Shown: positions 24,186-32,695, counted from the first letter of the stretch. The stretch: DNA of 64,000 nucleotides from Marinobacter manganoxydans MnI7-9 (GCF_000235625.1 NZ_AGTR01000055.1:85677-149676); one strand, 5' to 3'. Notes: a model not told the origin generated them from the letters alone. A program made the numbers and translations.

Positions 24186-24806
24186 TCAGCCTTCGGGGTC
24201 GACCACGGTGACGGTTTCGATGATCACAGGTTCAACCGGCACATCGGCCATCCCCTGTTTCCGGGTGGTCTGTTTGCGGGCAATGGCATCGACAACGCCC
24301 ATGCCCTCGGTCACCTTGCCAAAAACCGCATAACCCGGGCCGCGAACTCCGGCGTTCAGGAACCCGTTGTCGGAAAGGTTGATAAAGAACTGGGACGTGG
24401 CGGAATCAGGCGCACTGGTGCGAGCCATCGCAATGGTTCCACGAAGGTTCGGCAGTGTCTCTTTCGCTTCATTGCGGATAGGGGCCCGAGTGGACTTGCG
24501 GGAGAGATCCCGGGTGAAACCGCCGCCCTGGATCATGAACCCGGGTATAACCCGATGGAAGATGGTGCCGTCGAAAAAACCGTCTTCGGCGTACTGCAGG
24601 AAATTGTCGACCGTTTCGGGCGCAACATCCGGGCGAAGCTGAAGCTCGATAGCGCCTTCACTGGTCACCATGCGGACCTTCGGAAGAGGATCACTGGCCA
24701 GTTGCTCATTGGTTTGCGCCTGCACCGCGGCAGTCGGCATGAGCAGGGCGAGTGCCATAAGCAATACGGGTGTCACAGTTTTCAGGGGTTTTACCATGTT
24801 TGTCAT
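24186..24806 (-). CDS. ppiA: Periplasmic cyclophilin-type peptidyl-prolyl isomerase
   Basis: Cyclophilin fold PPIase of 206 residues that catalyses cis-trans isomerisation of Xaa-Pro bonds during folding. An N-terminal signal peptide ([17 protein letters not shown], cleavage near AQA) places it in the periplasm. The cyclophilin core follows, with [20 protein letters not shown] (catalytic Arg in FHRV), [19 protein letters not shown] and [18 protein letters not shown]. It is the first gene of the ppiA-mnmC unit. The symbol follows the periplasmic family member and is less certain than the family. Confidence 0.9.
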   Translation of the reverse strand: MTNMVKPLKTVTPVLLMALALLMPTAAVQAQTNEQLASDPLPKVRMVTSEGAIELQLRPDVAPETVDNFLQYAEDGFFDGTIFHRVIPGFMIQGGGFTRDLSRKSTRAPIRNEAKETLPNLRGTIAMARTSAPDSATSQFFINLSDNGFLNAGVRGPGYAVFGKVTEGMGVVDAIARKQTTRKQGMADVPVEPVIIETVTVVDPEG

Positions 24807-25024
24807 TTGCAGCCGTTCTCCGTGTTATTAGCAGGTGTGTTTCCTGCGACAATTCGGCGAATTCTGTTATCAGGTGCCAGATCTTACCAGATGGTGATGG
24901 TAAAACGGGCACTGCATCCACGCACATTGTTGTGTGATCGGCTAACCTTCCCGATATCGGAAGTCATGGATCACACTGGCCGGGCCGGGTTGTACGGTTT
25001 TCACTGTTTAAAAGGAGACACTGG

Positions 25025-25774
25025 GTGAGAATCCGTCAGGGATTTGAAGAGAAATCACGCCTCGGGCGATTGCTTATCAATCGTGGGTATCTGTCTGAGG
25101 GGCAGGTTAACGAAGGCCTCAGGCTTCAGCGCGAATCGGGACAGCGCCTGGGTGAGGTATTTATCCAGGCGGGCTGGATCAGCGAGAAGGAGCTGCACCG
25201 TGTCCTCAAGCACCAGTCCCGCTATCGCAACGCTGCCGCCCTGGTAACAGCGGTCACGCTGCCATTCCAGCCCCTGGTAACCTTTGCGGCCAGCAATTCG
25301 GCCGAGGCGTCACAGGCAATACTGGAAGCCGGCGAACTTTATGACAGAGGCAATCTTGCCCCCATGAGCGAAGCCGAGCTGGCGGCGATTTCCGGTCAGG
25401 GCGATCCGACCTTGCTGCAGCGCATTGGTATTGTCAGCAAAATGGCGGAGAACCCCGCAGGAAATGGGGAGCAGGGCTCCGAGGCATCCGCAGATGTTAT
25501 TGAAGGTCTCAAGCTTTCCGCCAATATCTTCGTGCCGGTTCTGAACTTCCTGGATTCAGATCTCAGCATTTCCGGTGTGCATTATCGTGAAGGGGAGCCA
25601 CGTTATCGGGTAAGAGAAGATGGCGCCCTGATGCTGGCGTTCCCTGAGCGCATCGAGGAAATTCGGATGGACAATATACGGGTTACGGGAGGCCGGGGAG
25701 CTTCAATGGGCAACGTGAGCATTCACGACATCCGGTTTCATCCCGACTCCCAGATGACCATCTACACCCGATGA
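25025..25774 (+). CDS. Membrane-anchored MshEN-domain protein, putative c-di-GMP effector
   Basis: 249 residues with an unusual layout. Residues 12-35 and 41-64 are two 24-residue copies of the MshEN motif (each starting RLG, a Gly at position 10, ending in Gln), separated by exactly five residues. That is the published arrangement of the c-di-GMP-binding domain at the N-terminus of MshE-type ATPases. No ATPase domain follows. Instead there is one hydrophobic segment (about 68-88, AAALVTAVTLPFQPLVTFAAS) and a C-terminal domain with the motif EAELAAISGQG and beta-rich repeats (SISGVHYREGEPRYRV). Inference: cytosolic nucleotide-sensing head, one membrane span, extracytoplasmic tail. The start is GTG behind a clear AAGGAGA. 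It faces flgN. Function unknown. Confidence 0.75.
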   Translation: MRIRQGFEEKSRLGRLLINRGYLSEGQVNEGLRLQRESGQRLGEVFIQAGWISEKELHRVLKHQSRYRNAAALVTAVTLPFQPLVTFAASNSAEASQAILEAGELYDRGNLAPMSEAELAAISGQGDPTLLQRIGIVSKMAENPAGNGEQGSEASADVIEGLKLSANIFVPVLNFLDSDLSISGVHYREGEPRYRVREDGALMLAFPERIEEIRMDNIRVTGGRGASMGNVSIHDIRFHPDSQMTIYTR

Positions 25775-25782
25775 AGTGGAAA

Positions 25783-25804
25783 GCATGGCTCGGCAGAGCC
25801 ATGC
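25783..25804. terminator. Perfect 9-bp hairpin between convergent genes
   Basis: GCATGGCTC and GAGCCATGC enclose a GGCA loop, in the 38-base gap between the MshEN gene and flgN. On the minus strand a short TTT follows; on the plus strand no T-run exists. A weak bidirectional terminator is the simplest reading. Confidence 0.5.
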
Positions 25805-25812
25805 GTCCGGGC

Positions 25813-26283
25813 TCAGGCGCTGGCGAGCACCGTGCTGCTTGATACCGTGGTCTGCTGACCCTGTGCACCGTACAGCTTTTGCTGGCCGGTGGCGCCGCGG
25901 AAAATATCTGTGAGCCTCGACAAACGCTTTTGCAAGTGGCTGATTACGCGACCGTTGGTCTGGTTCAGCGTCTGACAGGTTCGCAGCTTCTGGTCCGCTT
26001 CCTGCCAGAGTTCGAAGAGATCCGAGAATCCGGCGCTGCGAATAAAGCGGGAAGGCTCGCCACTTTCGGGGCGATATCCCATTTGTACGAGCGTTCGGAT
26101 TTTCTGTTTGGCGCGTTCGCGGACTGCACCGAGGAGATCGTTCTTCTCTCTGGTCAGGGCGTCCAGCTGGCGGAGGTCGGAATTCGCAAGGCAGGTCTTT
26201 TCCTTGCCGAGAACGTCAGCCAGTGTTTCAAGCTGGCTGATATCCTGGGAAAGAAGGGTCTTCAAATCATCAATTGCGGCCAT
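25813..26283 (-). CDS. flgN: Flagellar export chaperone FlgN
   Basis: Chaperone for the hook-filament junction proteins FlgK and FlgL. The 156 residues are almost wholly helical and polar, with a coiled-coil-like pattern typical of FlgN (LLSQDISQLETLADVLGKEKTCLANSDLRQLDALTREKNDLL). The C-terminal tail is Gln/Ser/Thr-rich. It sits 7 bases after flgM, the standard flgMN arrangement. Assignment relies on pattern plus context. Confidence 0.87.
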   Translation of the reverse strand: MAAIDDLKTLLSQDISQLETLADVLGKEKTCLANSDLRQLDALTREKNDLLGAVRERAKQKIRTLVQMGYRPESGEPSRFIRSAGFSDLFELWQEADQKLRTCQTLNQTNGRVISHLQKRLSRLTDIFRGATGQQKLYGAQGQQTTVSSSTVLASA

Positions 26284-26290
26284 GGTCTAC

Positions 26291-26617
26291 TCACCCGAAA
26301 ATGCTTTCATCCATCTCAAGCATTTTCTGGGCCAGCTTCTCGGCGTCAATCTTGTACGTGCCATTTTCGAGGGCGGAACGGATCTGCTCGATGCGGTCGT
26401 CATCCATTTCCGGATAATCGCCCAGCTTTTGTTCGAGCTGCTTCAGATTCTTTGCCTGATTGCTCAGGCTGACGTTCTCACCACGGGCCCCCTGGGCCTG
26501 TGTCTTCGCCTGTTCGTTGGATGCCGGCTGGGTATTCTGTGCGCCGGAGCTTTTGTCGGCCGTGGTTCTCTGGGTGTTGACCTGGCCGGGGCCAATTCCA
26601 TTTAAGTCAACTGACAT
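26291..26617 (-). CDS. flgM: Anti-sigma-28 factor FlgM
   Basis: Binds and inhibits the flagellar sigma factor FliA until the hook-basal body is complete, then is exported. 108 residues: a disordered Gln/Thr/Ala/Asn-rich N-terminal half, then the conserved sigma-binding helices (VSLSNQAKNLKQLEQKLG, then DRIEQIRSALENGTYKIDAEKLAQKML). A close match to a FliA promoter stands 60 bases upstream, consistent with the usual negative feedback loop. Confidence 0.93.
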   Translation of the reverse strand: MSVDLNGIGPGQVNTQRTTADKSSGAQNTQPASNEQAKTQAQGARGENVSLSNQAKNLKQLEQKLGDYPEMDDDRIEQIRSALENGTYKIDAEKLAQKMLEMDESIFG

Positions 26618-26676
26618 ATCTGTACCTGCTTGCCTGTCGCGCCACGAATGCGGCGCTTACTCGAGTTTATGTCTTC

Positions 26677-26703
26677 TTAACGGCGGCGCCGCGAAAACCT
26701 TTA
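26677..26703 (-). promoter_or_regulatory. Sigma-28 (FliA) promoter for flgMN
   Basis: Read on the minus strand: TAAAGGTT, 11 bases, GCCGTTAA. The FliA consensus is TAAAGTTT, 11 bases, GCCGATAA, so 14 of 16 positions agree with the correct spacing. It ends 60 bases before the flgM ATG. Confidence 0.8.
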
Positions 26704-26790
26704 GTACTTTTAGCACTTTTTTTCATCTGCTTTTACGACCGGTTTTGCGGCATTCACTTGCCGCTCCGGCAAGCCTCTGCCGCACGCGGC

Positions 26791-27492
26791 TCACATCGGA
26801 ATCTCCACGTGGCCCGGCGCGACAACGCTGGCTCTTATCGTGCGCGATGAGCGCAGATTCTCAACCAGAACCTGTTCGCCAACGCTGGCGCTTGCCAGGG
26901 CTTTGCCCCGGGAACGTACTGAAAATCCACCGGTTTTGGCGGTGATGATAACATGATCGCCTCGTTCGACCGCATTCGGGGCCGAAAGCATGTCTGGTGT
27001 AACGAGCGATCCGGCATTCACTGCGCGCCGCACTTCCATGCCAATCGCCTGCTTCGAGTCGGTAATCACGCCCCGTCTGGATGAATTGATTTCAACAGAC
27101 TGCTTCGCAAGCAGCCCTTCGGTTATTCGCTCTCCACGTGTGAGTGGCCTCGCTGCCACCAGGGCTGGCCCATGGATAGAGACTGAAGCGGTAACAAACA
27201 TTCGCCATGGGCGGGTTCCTTCGCAGGCTACCTGCAACGACGGGCTGGTGCTTTTCCATGGATCCCCGCTGAACTCTACACTCAAAGGCTTTTCGCACTC
27301 GGCGAGAGCGAGGCGGCTGTCGATGGAACCGGGTTCGAAGGAAACGGTGTAGCCATGCTCGGCCTGTTCAGACGCAAAGCTGTCCAGAAACGCCAGGGTT
27401 GCTTTCTGAATCTGTTCAGCCGTCGTTCCAGCAAGGAGCGGCGTGCTCAGGCCAGACATTAGCAGTAGTAGGGCGAAATTCGTGATGCGCAT
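26791..27492 (-). CDS. flgA: Flagellar P-ring assembly chaperone FlgA
   Basis: Periplasmic protein that assists assembly of the flagellar P-ring around the rod. 233 residues: a signal peptide (FALLLLMSGLSTPLLAG), an N-terminal domain, and the SAF/ChapFlgA domain near the C-terminus (ALVAARPLTRGERITEGLLAKQSVEI, then VERGDHVIITAKTGGFSVRSRGKALASASVGEQVLVENLRS). flgMN lies 173 bases downstream on the same strand but has its own sigma-28 promoter. A sigma-54-like site lies about 145 bases upstream. Confidence 0.94.
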   Translation of the reverse strand: MRITNFALLLLMSGLSTPLLAGTTAEQIQKATLAFLDSFASEQAEHGYTVSFEPGSIDSRLALAECEKPLSVEFSGDPWKSTSPSLQVACEGTRPWRMFVTASVSIHGPALVAARPLTRGERITEGLLAKQSVEINSSRRGVITDSKQAIGMEVRRAVNAGSLVTPDMLSAPNAVERGDHVIITAKTGGFSVRSRGKALASASVGEQVLVENLRSSRTIRASVVAPGHVEIPM

Positions 27493-27547
27493 ACGTATCA
27501 GTTTGTCCTATGCTGTCAACAACAGGGCAGAAAAGCCCGAATCAGGC

Positions 27548-27574
27548 TAAGGATTCGGTAAAAGTGGCCGTTAA
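27548..27574 (+). promoter_or_regulatory. Sigma-28 (FliA) promoter for cheVR
   Basis: TAAGGATT, 11 bases, GCCGTTAA: 13 of 16 matches to the FliA consensus, with the same -10 box as the flgMN promoter. It lies 106 bases upstream of the cheV ATG on the same strand. Confidence 0.65.
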
Positions 27575-27635
27575 ATGGGCTGACCCACCCCTGATATGAC
27601 GGGTTTCCGTCGATCAGGCTATTATTCAGTGAACA

Positions 27636-27650
27636 GCAAGATATATGCCG
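27636..27650 (-). promoter_or_regulatory. Possible sigma-54 promoter for flgA
   Basis: On the minus strand CGGCATA, four bases, TTGC: the GG and GC dinucleotides are separated by exactly 10 bases as in -24/-12 promoters, and GGCA and TTGC match the consensus. The implied 5' leader of flgA is about 130 bases and runs through the cheV promoter. The first T of the consensus is C. Confidence 0.4.
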
Positions 27651-27680
27651 TTGTAATTCCGGCAAGCCAGGAGAATCGAA

Positions 27681-28610
27681 ATGGCAGGGGTTTTGGACAG
27701 TGTCAACCAGCGCACTCAGATGGTCGGAAAGAACCGCCTAGAGCTGCTTCTTTTCCGTCTCAGGGGGCGCCAGATCTACGGGATCAACGTGTTCAAGGTG
27801 AAAGAGGTGCTGCAGTGTCCGAAGCTGTTCTCCCTGCCCAACAGCCGGCCGGTTGTTCGAGGCGTAGCCCATAGCCGGGGTGAGACTATCCCCATTATCG
27901 ATCTGAGCATGGCAATCGGTCTGCCCGGTATCCCGCAAGAAGAGCTCTCCACCAGTTTCGTCATCATCACTGAATACAATCGCAAAACGCAGGGTTTCCT
28001 GGTGAGCGGCGTCGAGCGAATCATGAACATGAACTGGGAAGAAATCCTGCCTCCACCCAAAGGGGCCGGCAAGGATGTCTATCTTACCGCTGTCACGAAA
28101 ATTGATGATAAGCTTATCGAAATCATTGATGTAGAGAAGATTCTTTCAGAAGTTTCTCCGCTTGGGGAGGACGTAACCGAAGCCGTTCTGAGTAAGAGCG
28201 CGGATAGGGTACCGGGGCATCTGCCCGTGCTGGTGGTCGATGATTCATCCGTGGCCCGGCGCCAGATACAGCGGTGTCTCACCGCAATTGGCATGGAAGT
28301 GGTGCTGAAAAACGACGGCAAGCAGGCTATTGAACATCTGAAGGAAATCACTGCGGATGGTTCCCGGGCCAAGGATCACTTCTCCCTGATCATCTCGGAC
28401 GTGGAGATGCCTGAAATGGATGGCTACACCCTCGTCACCAAGGTGAAAGAGGACCCGGCGCTTTCGGATATGTTTGTTATGCTTCACACCTCACTCAGCG
28501 GTGTGTTCAACCAGGCCATGGTAAAGAAGGTCGGGGCCGACGACTTTATGGCAAAGTTCAGTCCGGACGAGCTGGCAGAGCGGGTGATGGAAATCATCGA
28601 CCAGGGTTGA
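27681..28610 (+). CDS. cheV: Chemotaxis coupling protein CheV
   Basis: 309 residues: an N-terminal CheW-like domain (about 20-170; LLFRLRGRQIYGINVFKVKEVLQ) that couples receptors to CheA, and a C-terminal receiver domain (about 188-308; LPVLVVDDSSVARRQIQ) whose phospho-acceptor is D240 in IISDVEMPEMDGY. The CheW-REC fusion is diagnostic. A good AGGAGA precedes the ATG and a sigma-28 promoter lies upstream. cheR follows after 37 bases. Confidence 0.96.
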   Translation: MAGVLDSVNQRTQMVGKNRLELLLFRLRGRQIYGINVFKVKEVLQCPKLFSLPNSRPVVRGVAHSRGETIPIIDLSMAIGLPGIPQEELSTSFVIITEYNRKTQGFLVSGVERIMNMNWEEILPPPKGAGKDVYLTAVTKIDDKLIEIIDVEKILSEVSPLGEDVTEAVLSKSADRVPGHLPVLVVDDSSVARRQIQRCLTAIGMEVVLKNDGKQAIEHLKEITADGSRAKDHFSLIISDVEMPEMDGYTLVTKVKEDPALSDMFVMLHTSLSGVFNQAMVKKVGADDFMAKFSPDELAERVMEIIDQG

Positions 28611-28647
28611 TGGAGCCGCTCAAAGATTCACTCAGAACAGAGACCCA

Positions 28648-29475
28648 ATGAAAGCGGAAATAACGCCACAGGAATATGAAGCCTTCAAATCGTTCCTGCA
28701 GGATGCCTGTGGGATTTTACTGGGCGATAATAAACAGTACCTGGTCAAAAGCCGGTTGCGCAGGATTCTTGAAGAGAACAGCCTGAATACCCTGGGTGAA
28801 CTGCTCGAGCGCCTTAAGCGCCCCGGGCGGGGCGGTCTGAAAGAGACTGTCATCGATGCGATGACAACCAATGAAACCCTGTGGTTCCGTGACAATCACC
28901 CTTTCCGGATTCTTCAGGAGAAACTGCTTCCCGAATTCGCAGAGCGCAACTCGATGCAGCCTTTGCGTATCTGGTCTGCGGCCTGCTCAACCGGCCAGGA
29001 GCCGTATTCGATTGCCATGATCGTCGAGGAGTTTCGGCGGGCGAGGCCCGGGAAGCTGCGGGATGTAAAGATCACCGCGACGGATATCTCCAAAAGCGTT
29101 CTTGATGTGGCTCGCAAGGGCGAGTATGAAATGCTTGCCATTGGTCGGGGGCTCTCGCCAGAGCGCCAGAAGCAGTTTTTCACGCCGTCCCTGAACGGTG
29201 GCTGGCAGATCAAACCCCAGATCAAGAGCATGGTGGAGTTCAAGGAGTTGAACCTGCTTGAGCGTTATATGCTGGGCAAGTTCGATATTGTGATGTGCCG
29301 GAACGTTCTGATCTATTTTTCGGCGGACCTGAAAAAGGACATTCTCACCCGGATGCACGCCACCCTGAACCCGGGCGGCTACCTGGTTCTTGGTGCCTCG
29401 GAATCGCTCAACGGCTTGCCCCATCTCTATGAGATGGTTCAGTGCCACCCCGGAATCATCTACAGGAAAAAATAA
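28648..29475 (+). CDS. cheR: Chemoreceptor methyltransferase CheR
   Basis: SAM-dependent methyltransferase that methylates glutamates of chemoreceptors. 275 residues: an N-terminal helical CheR domain (DACGILLGDNKQYLVKSRLRRIL) and a C-terminal SAM-binding domain (IWSAACSTGQEPYSIAM; NLLERYMLGKFDIVMCRNVLIYF; YLVLGASESL). It is co-transcribed with cheV. The MFS gene begins only three bases downstream, so it may be read on the same transcript. Confidence 0.96.
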   Translation: MKAEITPQEYEAFKSFLQDACGILLGDNKQYLVKSRLRRILEENSLNTLGELLERLKRPGRGGLKETVIDAMTTNETLWFRDNHPFRILQEKLLPEFAERNSMQPLRIWSAACSTGQEPYSIAMIVEEFRRARPGKLRDVKITATDISKSVLDVARKGEYEMLAIGRGLSPERQKQFFTPSLNGGWQIKPQIKSMVEFKELNLLERYMLGKFDIVMCRNVLIYFSADLKKDILTRMHATLNPGGYLVLGASESLNGLPHLYEMVQCHPGIIYRKK

Positions 29476-29478
29476 TCC

Positions 29479-30675
29479 ATGCCCCTCAATGTCTGGGTCC
29501 TGGTTGCCGCTCAGGCGCTGGCCATGTGCACAGCGCCTTTTATCGTTTTTATAGGCAGCATTCAGGGCAGAATGCTCGCCCCGGCGCCCGAGTACGCAAC
29601 ACTTCCCGTCGGGCTGGTGGTCGTAGGCACCGTTCTGGCTATCAAACCGGCAACCTGGTTAATGGAGCGCATTGGGCGCAAGCGCGTGATGCTGCTGGGT
29701 GCCATCATGGGCATTGTTGCAGGTCTTATGGGAGGCCTGGCGTCCTGGACTGGTCTGTTTTCCCTTCTTTGTCTTGCGGCCGTGGTCGGTGGTACCGGGC
29801 TTGCGGTGGTTCACCAATATCGGTTTGCGGCCATGGAATCCGTGGCGCCGGGTATGGCGGGTTCTGCTGCCGCTCGCGTGTTGCTGGGTGGTCTGGTCGC
29901 AGCCTGGCTCGGGCCGGAAGTTGCGGGTCTGGGTAGCGGCGCGGCGGAGCAATACCCGTTTCTGGTCAGCTGGATCGCGCTGGCGGCCGTCCAGGGTGCG
30001 GCTTTGCTGATCCTTGCTATCGGTTACCGGGCAGGGGCCGAGCGCGTCCAGGAATCCCGGCCGGGAGGAGGCCGCCCCCTACGGGAGATTATGGCGAACC
30101 CTTTGATCTGGGCGGCCATGAGTGCCGCGGCCATTGGCTATGCGGTGATGAGTTTCATCATGACGGCGACGCCGCTGAGCATGACCGAAATGGTCGGCCA
30201 TGACCTCGACGATGCCAAGCGGGTGATCCAGCTCCACATAATGGCCATGTATCTTCCGTCGCTGATCAGCGGTTGGCTGACACGCGTGGTAGGCATTCCC
30301 CTGATGATGGCAGCGGGCCTGCTGGCCTATCTGGGCTGTATTGCCCTTGCCGCGAGTGGTGTCAGCTTCCACCACTATCTGTCAGCGCTGTTGTTGCTCG
30401 GCGTTGGCTGGAATTTCCTGTTCGTTGGTGGCACAACGCTGCTGCCCCGGGGGTATCGGGATGCCGAACGCTTCCGCGTCCAGGGCCTGAACGACATAAT
30501 GGTTTTTGGCTCCCAGGCGACCGCGGCGCTGTCTGCCGGCGCAATTCTGAGCTGGCTGGGCTGGGGCGGTCTGGTCATGGTTGCCGTACCCTTCCTGATA
30601 CTTCACGGGTTATTGATGACTTTGTGGCTGTTGCGCGAACGAACGCCCGAAGCTGCAGTTAACGGGAGAGAGTGA
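29479..30675 (+). CDS. MFS transporter
   Basis: 398 residues with about 12 hydrophobic helices and an MFS loop motif between helices 2 and 3 (WLMERIGRKRVMLLGAIMGI). The N- and C-terminal halves are joined by a charged loop near residues 192-210 (RAGAERVQESRPGGGRPLREI). The substrate cannot be told. It begins three bases after cheR and its stop overlaps the start of the flavin reductase-like gene, which suggests joint function with that gene rather than with chemotaxis. Confidence 0.85.
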   Translation: MPLNVWVLVAAQALAMCTAPFIVFIGSIQGRMLAPAPEYATLPVGLVVVGTVLAIKPATWLMERIGRKRVMLLGAIMGIVAGLMGGLASWTGLFSLLCLAAVVGGTGLAVVHQYRFAAMESVAPGMAGSAAARVLLGGLVAAWLGPEVAGLGSGAAEQYPFLVSWIALAAVQGAALLILAIGYRAGAERVQESRPGGGRPLREIMANPLIWAAMSAAAIGYAVMSFIMTATPLSMTEMVGHDLDDAKRVIQLHIMAMYLPSLISGWLTRVVGIPLMMAAGLLAYLGCIALAASGVSFHHYLSALLLLGVGWNFLFVGGTTLLPRGYRDAERFRVQGLNDIMVFGSQATAALSAGAILSWLGWGGLVMVAVPFLILHGLLMTLWLLRERTPEAAVNGRE

Positions 30676-31292
30676 TGCTTATAGATTTCGAGGATATGGA
30701 TCCGAAAGATGCCTACCACATCCTTACCCAGACAGTGATTCCGAGGCCAGTTGCCTGGGTGCTGAGTGAAAATCCGGATGGGGACTACAATCTGGCGCCA
30801 TTCTCGTTCTTTACGCCCATCACCAGCAATCCCCCGTTGCTGATGATTTCCGTTGGTAAAAAACCGGCGGAGGGCGTTTCGAAAGACACCCGGGTAAACA
30901 TTGAAGCGAGAAAGAATTTTGTCGTTCATATCGCCCACCGGGATCTCGCCGCGGCGGTCACAGAATCCTCGCGAACCTTGCCCCATGGCGAATCCGAACT
31001 GAAAAATCTTGATCTGGAGCTGGTGGATTTTGAAGGCTCGAGCCTGCCTCGGCTCAAGGACTGCCACGTGGCTTTTGCCTGCGAGCTCTACGACATCAAG
31101 GAAATCGGTGCCGGGCCCCAGTCACTGGTATTCGGAAAAGTCACCCGGGTATGGGTATCTGATGATGCAGCTCGTTACGATGACAAGAATCGCCTGACCT
31201 TCAGTGGCGCTGCGATTGATCCGATCGGCCGTCTCGGGGGAAGCGAATACGTCACCTTCGGTGAAATCCTCAAAATTCCGCGGCCATCCTGA
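30675..31292 (+). CDS. Flavin reductase-like (FMN-binding split barrel) family protein
   Basis: About 205 residues of the FMN-binding split-barrel type: MDPKDAYHILTQTVIPRPVAWVLSENPDGDYNLAPFSFFTPITSNPPLLMISVG is the family N-terminal pattern, and the later NFVVHIAHRDLA and ARYDDKNRLTFSGAAIDPIGRLGGSEYV fit too. Such proteins bind FMN and many reduce flavin for a partner oxygenase, but no oxygenase is nearby. The ATG at 30675 overlaps the MFS stop (TGATG) and has GGGAGAG upstream; a GTG one codon earlier is the alternative. Confidence 0.85.
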   Translation: MLIDFEDMDPKDAYHILTQTVIPRPVAWVLSENPDGDYNLAPFSFFTPITSNPPLLMISVGKKPAEGVSKDTRVNIEARKNFVVHIAHRDLAAAVTESSRTLPHGESELKNLDLELVDFEGSSLPRLKDCHVAFACELYDIKEIGAGPQSLVFGKVTRVWVSDDAARYDDKNRLTFSGAAIDPIGRLGGSEYVTFGEILKIPRPS

Positions 31293-31312
31293 ATCGGGGG
31301 CAGGGCAAAGGA

Positions 31313-32212
31313 ATGGAACAGCTTAACCTCCGCCATCTCTACTATTTCTGGGTGATCAGCCGGGAAGGTTCGATCGCCCGAGCCAGTGAAGTCCTGGAAC
31401 TGGCGCCGCAGACCCTCAGTGGCCAGCTTGCGACGTTTGAAGCCTCAGTGGGTGGGCGCCTGTTCTCCCGGGAAAGGCGCAAGCTGATCCTCACAGACTA
31501 CGGCCGGCTGATCCTCGGCTACGCCGACGACATATTCGCCCTCACCGGTGAGCTTGCCGAAACCCTGCGGCTTGATCCTTCCGAGCGCCCGCTGACCCTG
31601 CGAGCCGGCGTCTCCGCGTCGATTCACAAACTGATTGCCTACTACCTGCTTCAGCCGGCGATGGCGGGCGAGCGGTCCATCCAGCTTGAATGCCAGACCG
31701 GGCGCACCGAAGATCTCGTGCTCAGCCTGAAACGCAAGGAGCTGGATCTGGTTCTGACCGACCGGGTGCCACGGTTGCAGGAGGGCGGCAATCTCACGGT
31801 ACACCCTCTGGCGGGATCCAGCATGAGCCTGTTCGCCGCACCAGAGTTGGCAAGAAAGCTCAAAAAGGGGTTTCCCGAATCCCTGAATGGCCAACCGTTG
31901 CTGGCCAACGCCACGGATGCACCCTATTTCGAGCGACTGATGAACTGGTTTTCCCTGAATGGGGTTCGCATGAAACTTGTCGCCCGGGTAGATGACAGCG
32001 CCCTGATCAAGGTATTTGGCAGCCAGGGCTATGGCGTGTTCGCTGCTCCAACCTCAATCCGCGAGGAGGTCTGCCGCCAGTATGAGGTAGAGCAGATTGC
32101 CTCAATTGAAGACGTCATGGATGAATTGTTCGCCATCACCCGTGGCCGAAAAACCGCCCATGAGGGCGTCCGTGCCATTGTCGATGCTCACACGGGTGAT
32201 CGTGACGCCTGA
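31313..32212 (+). CDS. LysR-family transcriptional regulator, NhaR-like
   Basis: 299 residues: an N-terminal LysR winged helix-turn-helix (LRHLYYFWVISREGSIARASEVLELAPQTLSGQLATFEASVGGRLFSRERRKLILTDYG) and a C-terminal periplasmic-binding-like effector domain. The opening LRHLYYFWV and the PQTLSGQ helix resemble NhaR, the activator of Na+/H+ antiporter genes. No nhaA is in the window, so the target is open; the upstream MFS and flavin reductase-like genes are the obvious candidates. It starts 20 bases behind them on the same strand. Confidence 0.88.
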   Translation: MEQLNLRHLYYFWVISREGSIARASEVLELAPQTLSGQLATFEASVGGRLFSRERRKLILTDYGRLILGYADDIFALTGELAETLRLDPSERPLTLRAGVSASIHKLIAYYLLQPAMAGERSIQLECQTGRTEDLVLSLKRKELDLVLTDRVPRLQEGGNLTVHPLAGSSMSLFAAPELARKLKKGFPESLNGQPLLANATDAPYFERLMNWFSLNGVRMKLVARVDDSALIKVFGSQGYGVFAAPTSIREEVCRQYEVEQIASIEDVMDELFAITRGRKTAHEGVRAIVDAHTGDRDA

Positions 32213-32322
32213 TTGCATCGAAAATATCGATCTTAAAAGCTCACAAAAGCTTATTTTATCGAACTCTGTTCCTGTCCATTATGGAGCTGTGAAAGGCAGC
32301 AACCCGAAGAGGAGCAGTAGCT

Positions 32323-32688
32323 ATGAAGACCATCCACAAATTCCGTCTGGAACCGGGCAAAGAGCCGACCACGCTTACGCTCAAAGAGGGTTACAGGGTG
32401 GTGCGCAGCGAATACATCGTGCCCCATAAGGCCGTCTACCTCTGGGTGGAGCAGCCCCTGAACGTAACCACACCAACCCTTGAGCGGCAGTTCCGAGTCG
32501 CTTATTCGGGCGAACCAGTGCCTGACAGCTTCGAATACCTCGATACCGCACTGGATCCATTTGGCCCTGAGGCGTACCACGTGTTTGCAATACCTGCCGG
32601 TGAAGAAGAGCTCTTCAATACGGCACCTGACGGTGCAAGCAACGACGCGTTCAGCAGGCAGAACTGGCAACACACAGCGATCTCTTGA
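32323..32688 (+). CDS. Conserved hypothetical protein (DUF7352-like)
   Basis: 121 residues, soluble, no signal peptide. It begins MKTIHKFRLEPGKEPTTLTLKEGYRVVRSEYIV and then has a beta-rich middle (AVYLWVEQPLN, EAYHVFAIPAGEEEL). It resembles small beta proteins sometimes grouped as DUF7352; that likeness is by eye only. GAGGAG precedes the ATG. A strong terminator follows directly. Confidence 0.75.
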   Translation: MKTIHKFRLEPGKEPTTLTLKEGYRVVRSEYIVPHKAVYLWVEQPLNVTTPTLERQFRVAYSGEPVPDSFEYLDTALDPFGPEAYHVFAIPAGEEELFNTAPDGASNDAFSRQNWQHTAIS

Positions 32689-32695
32689 CCACTTC

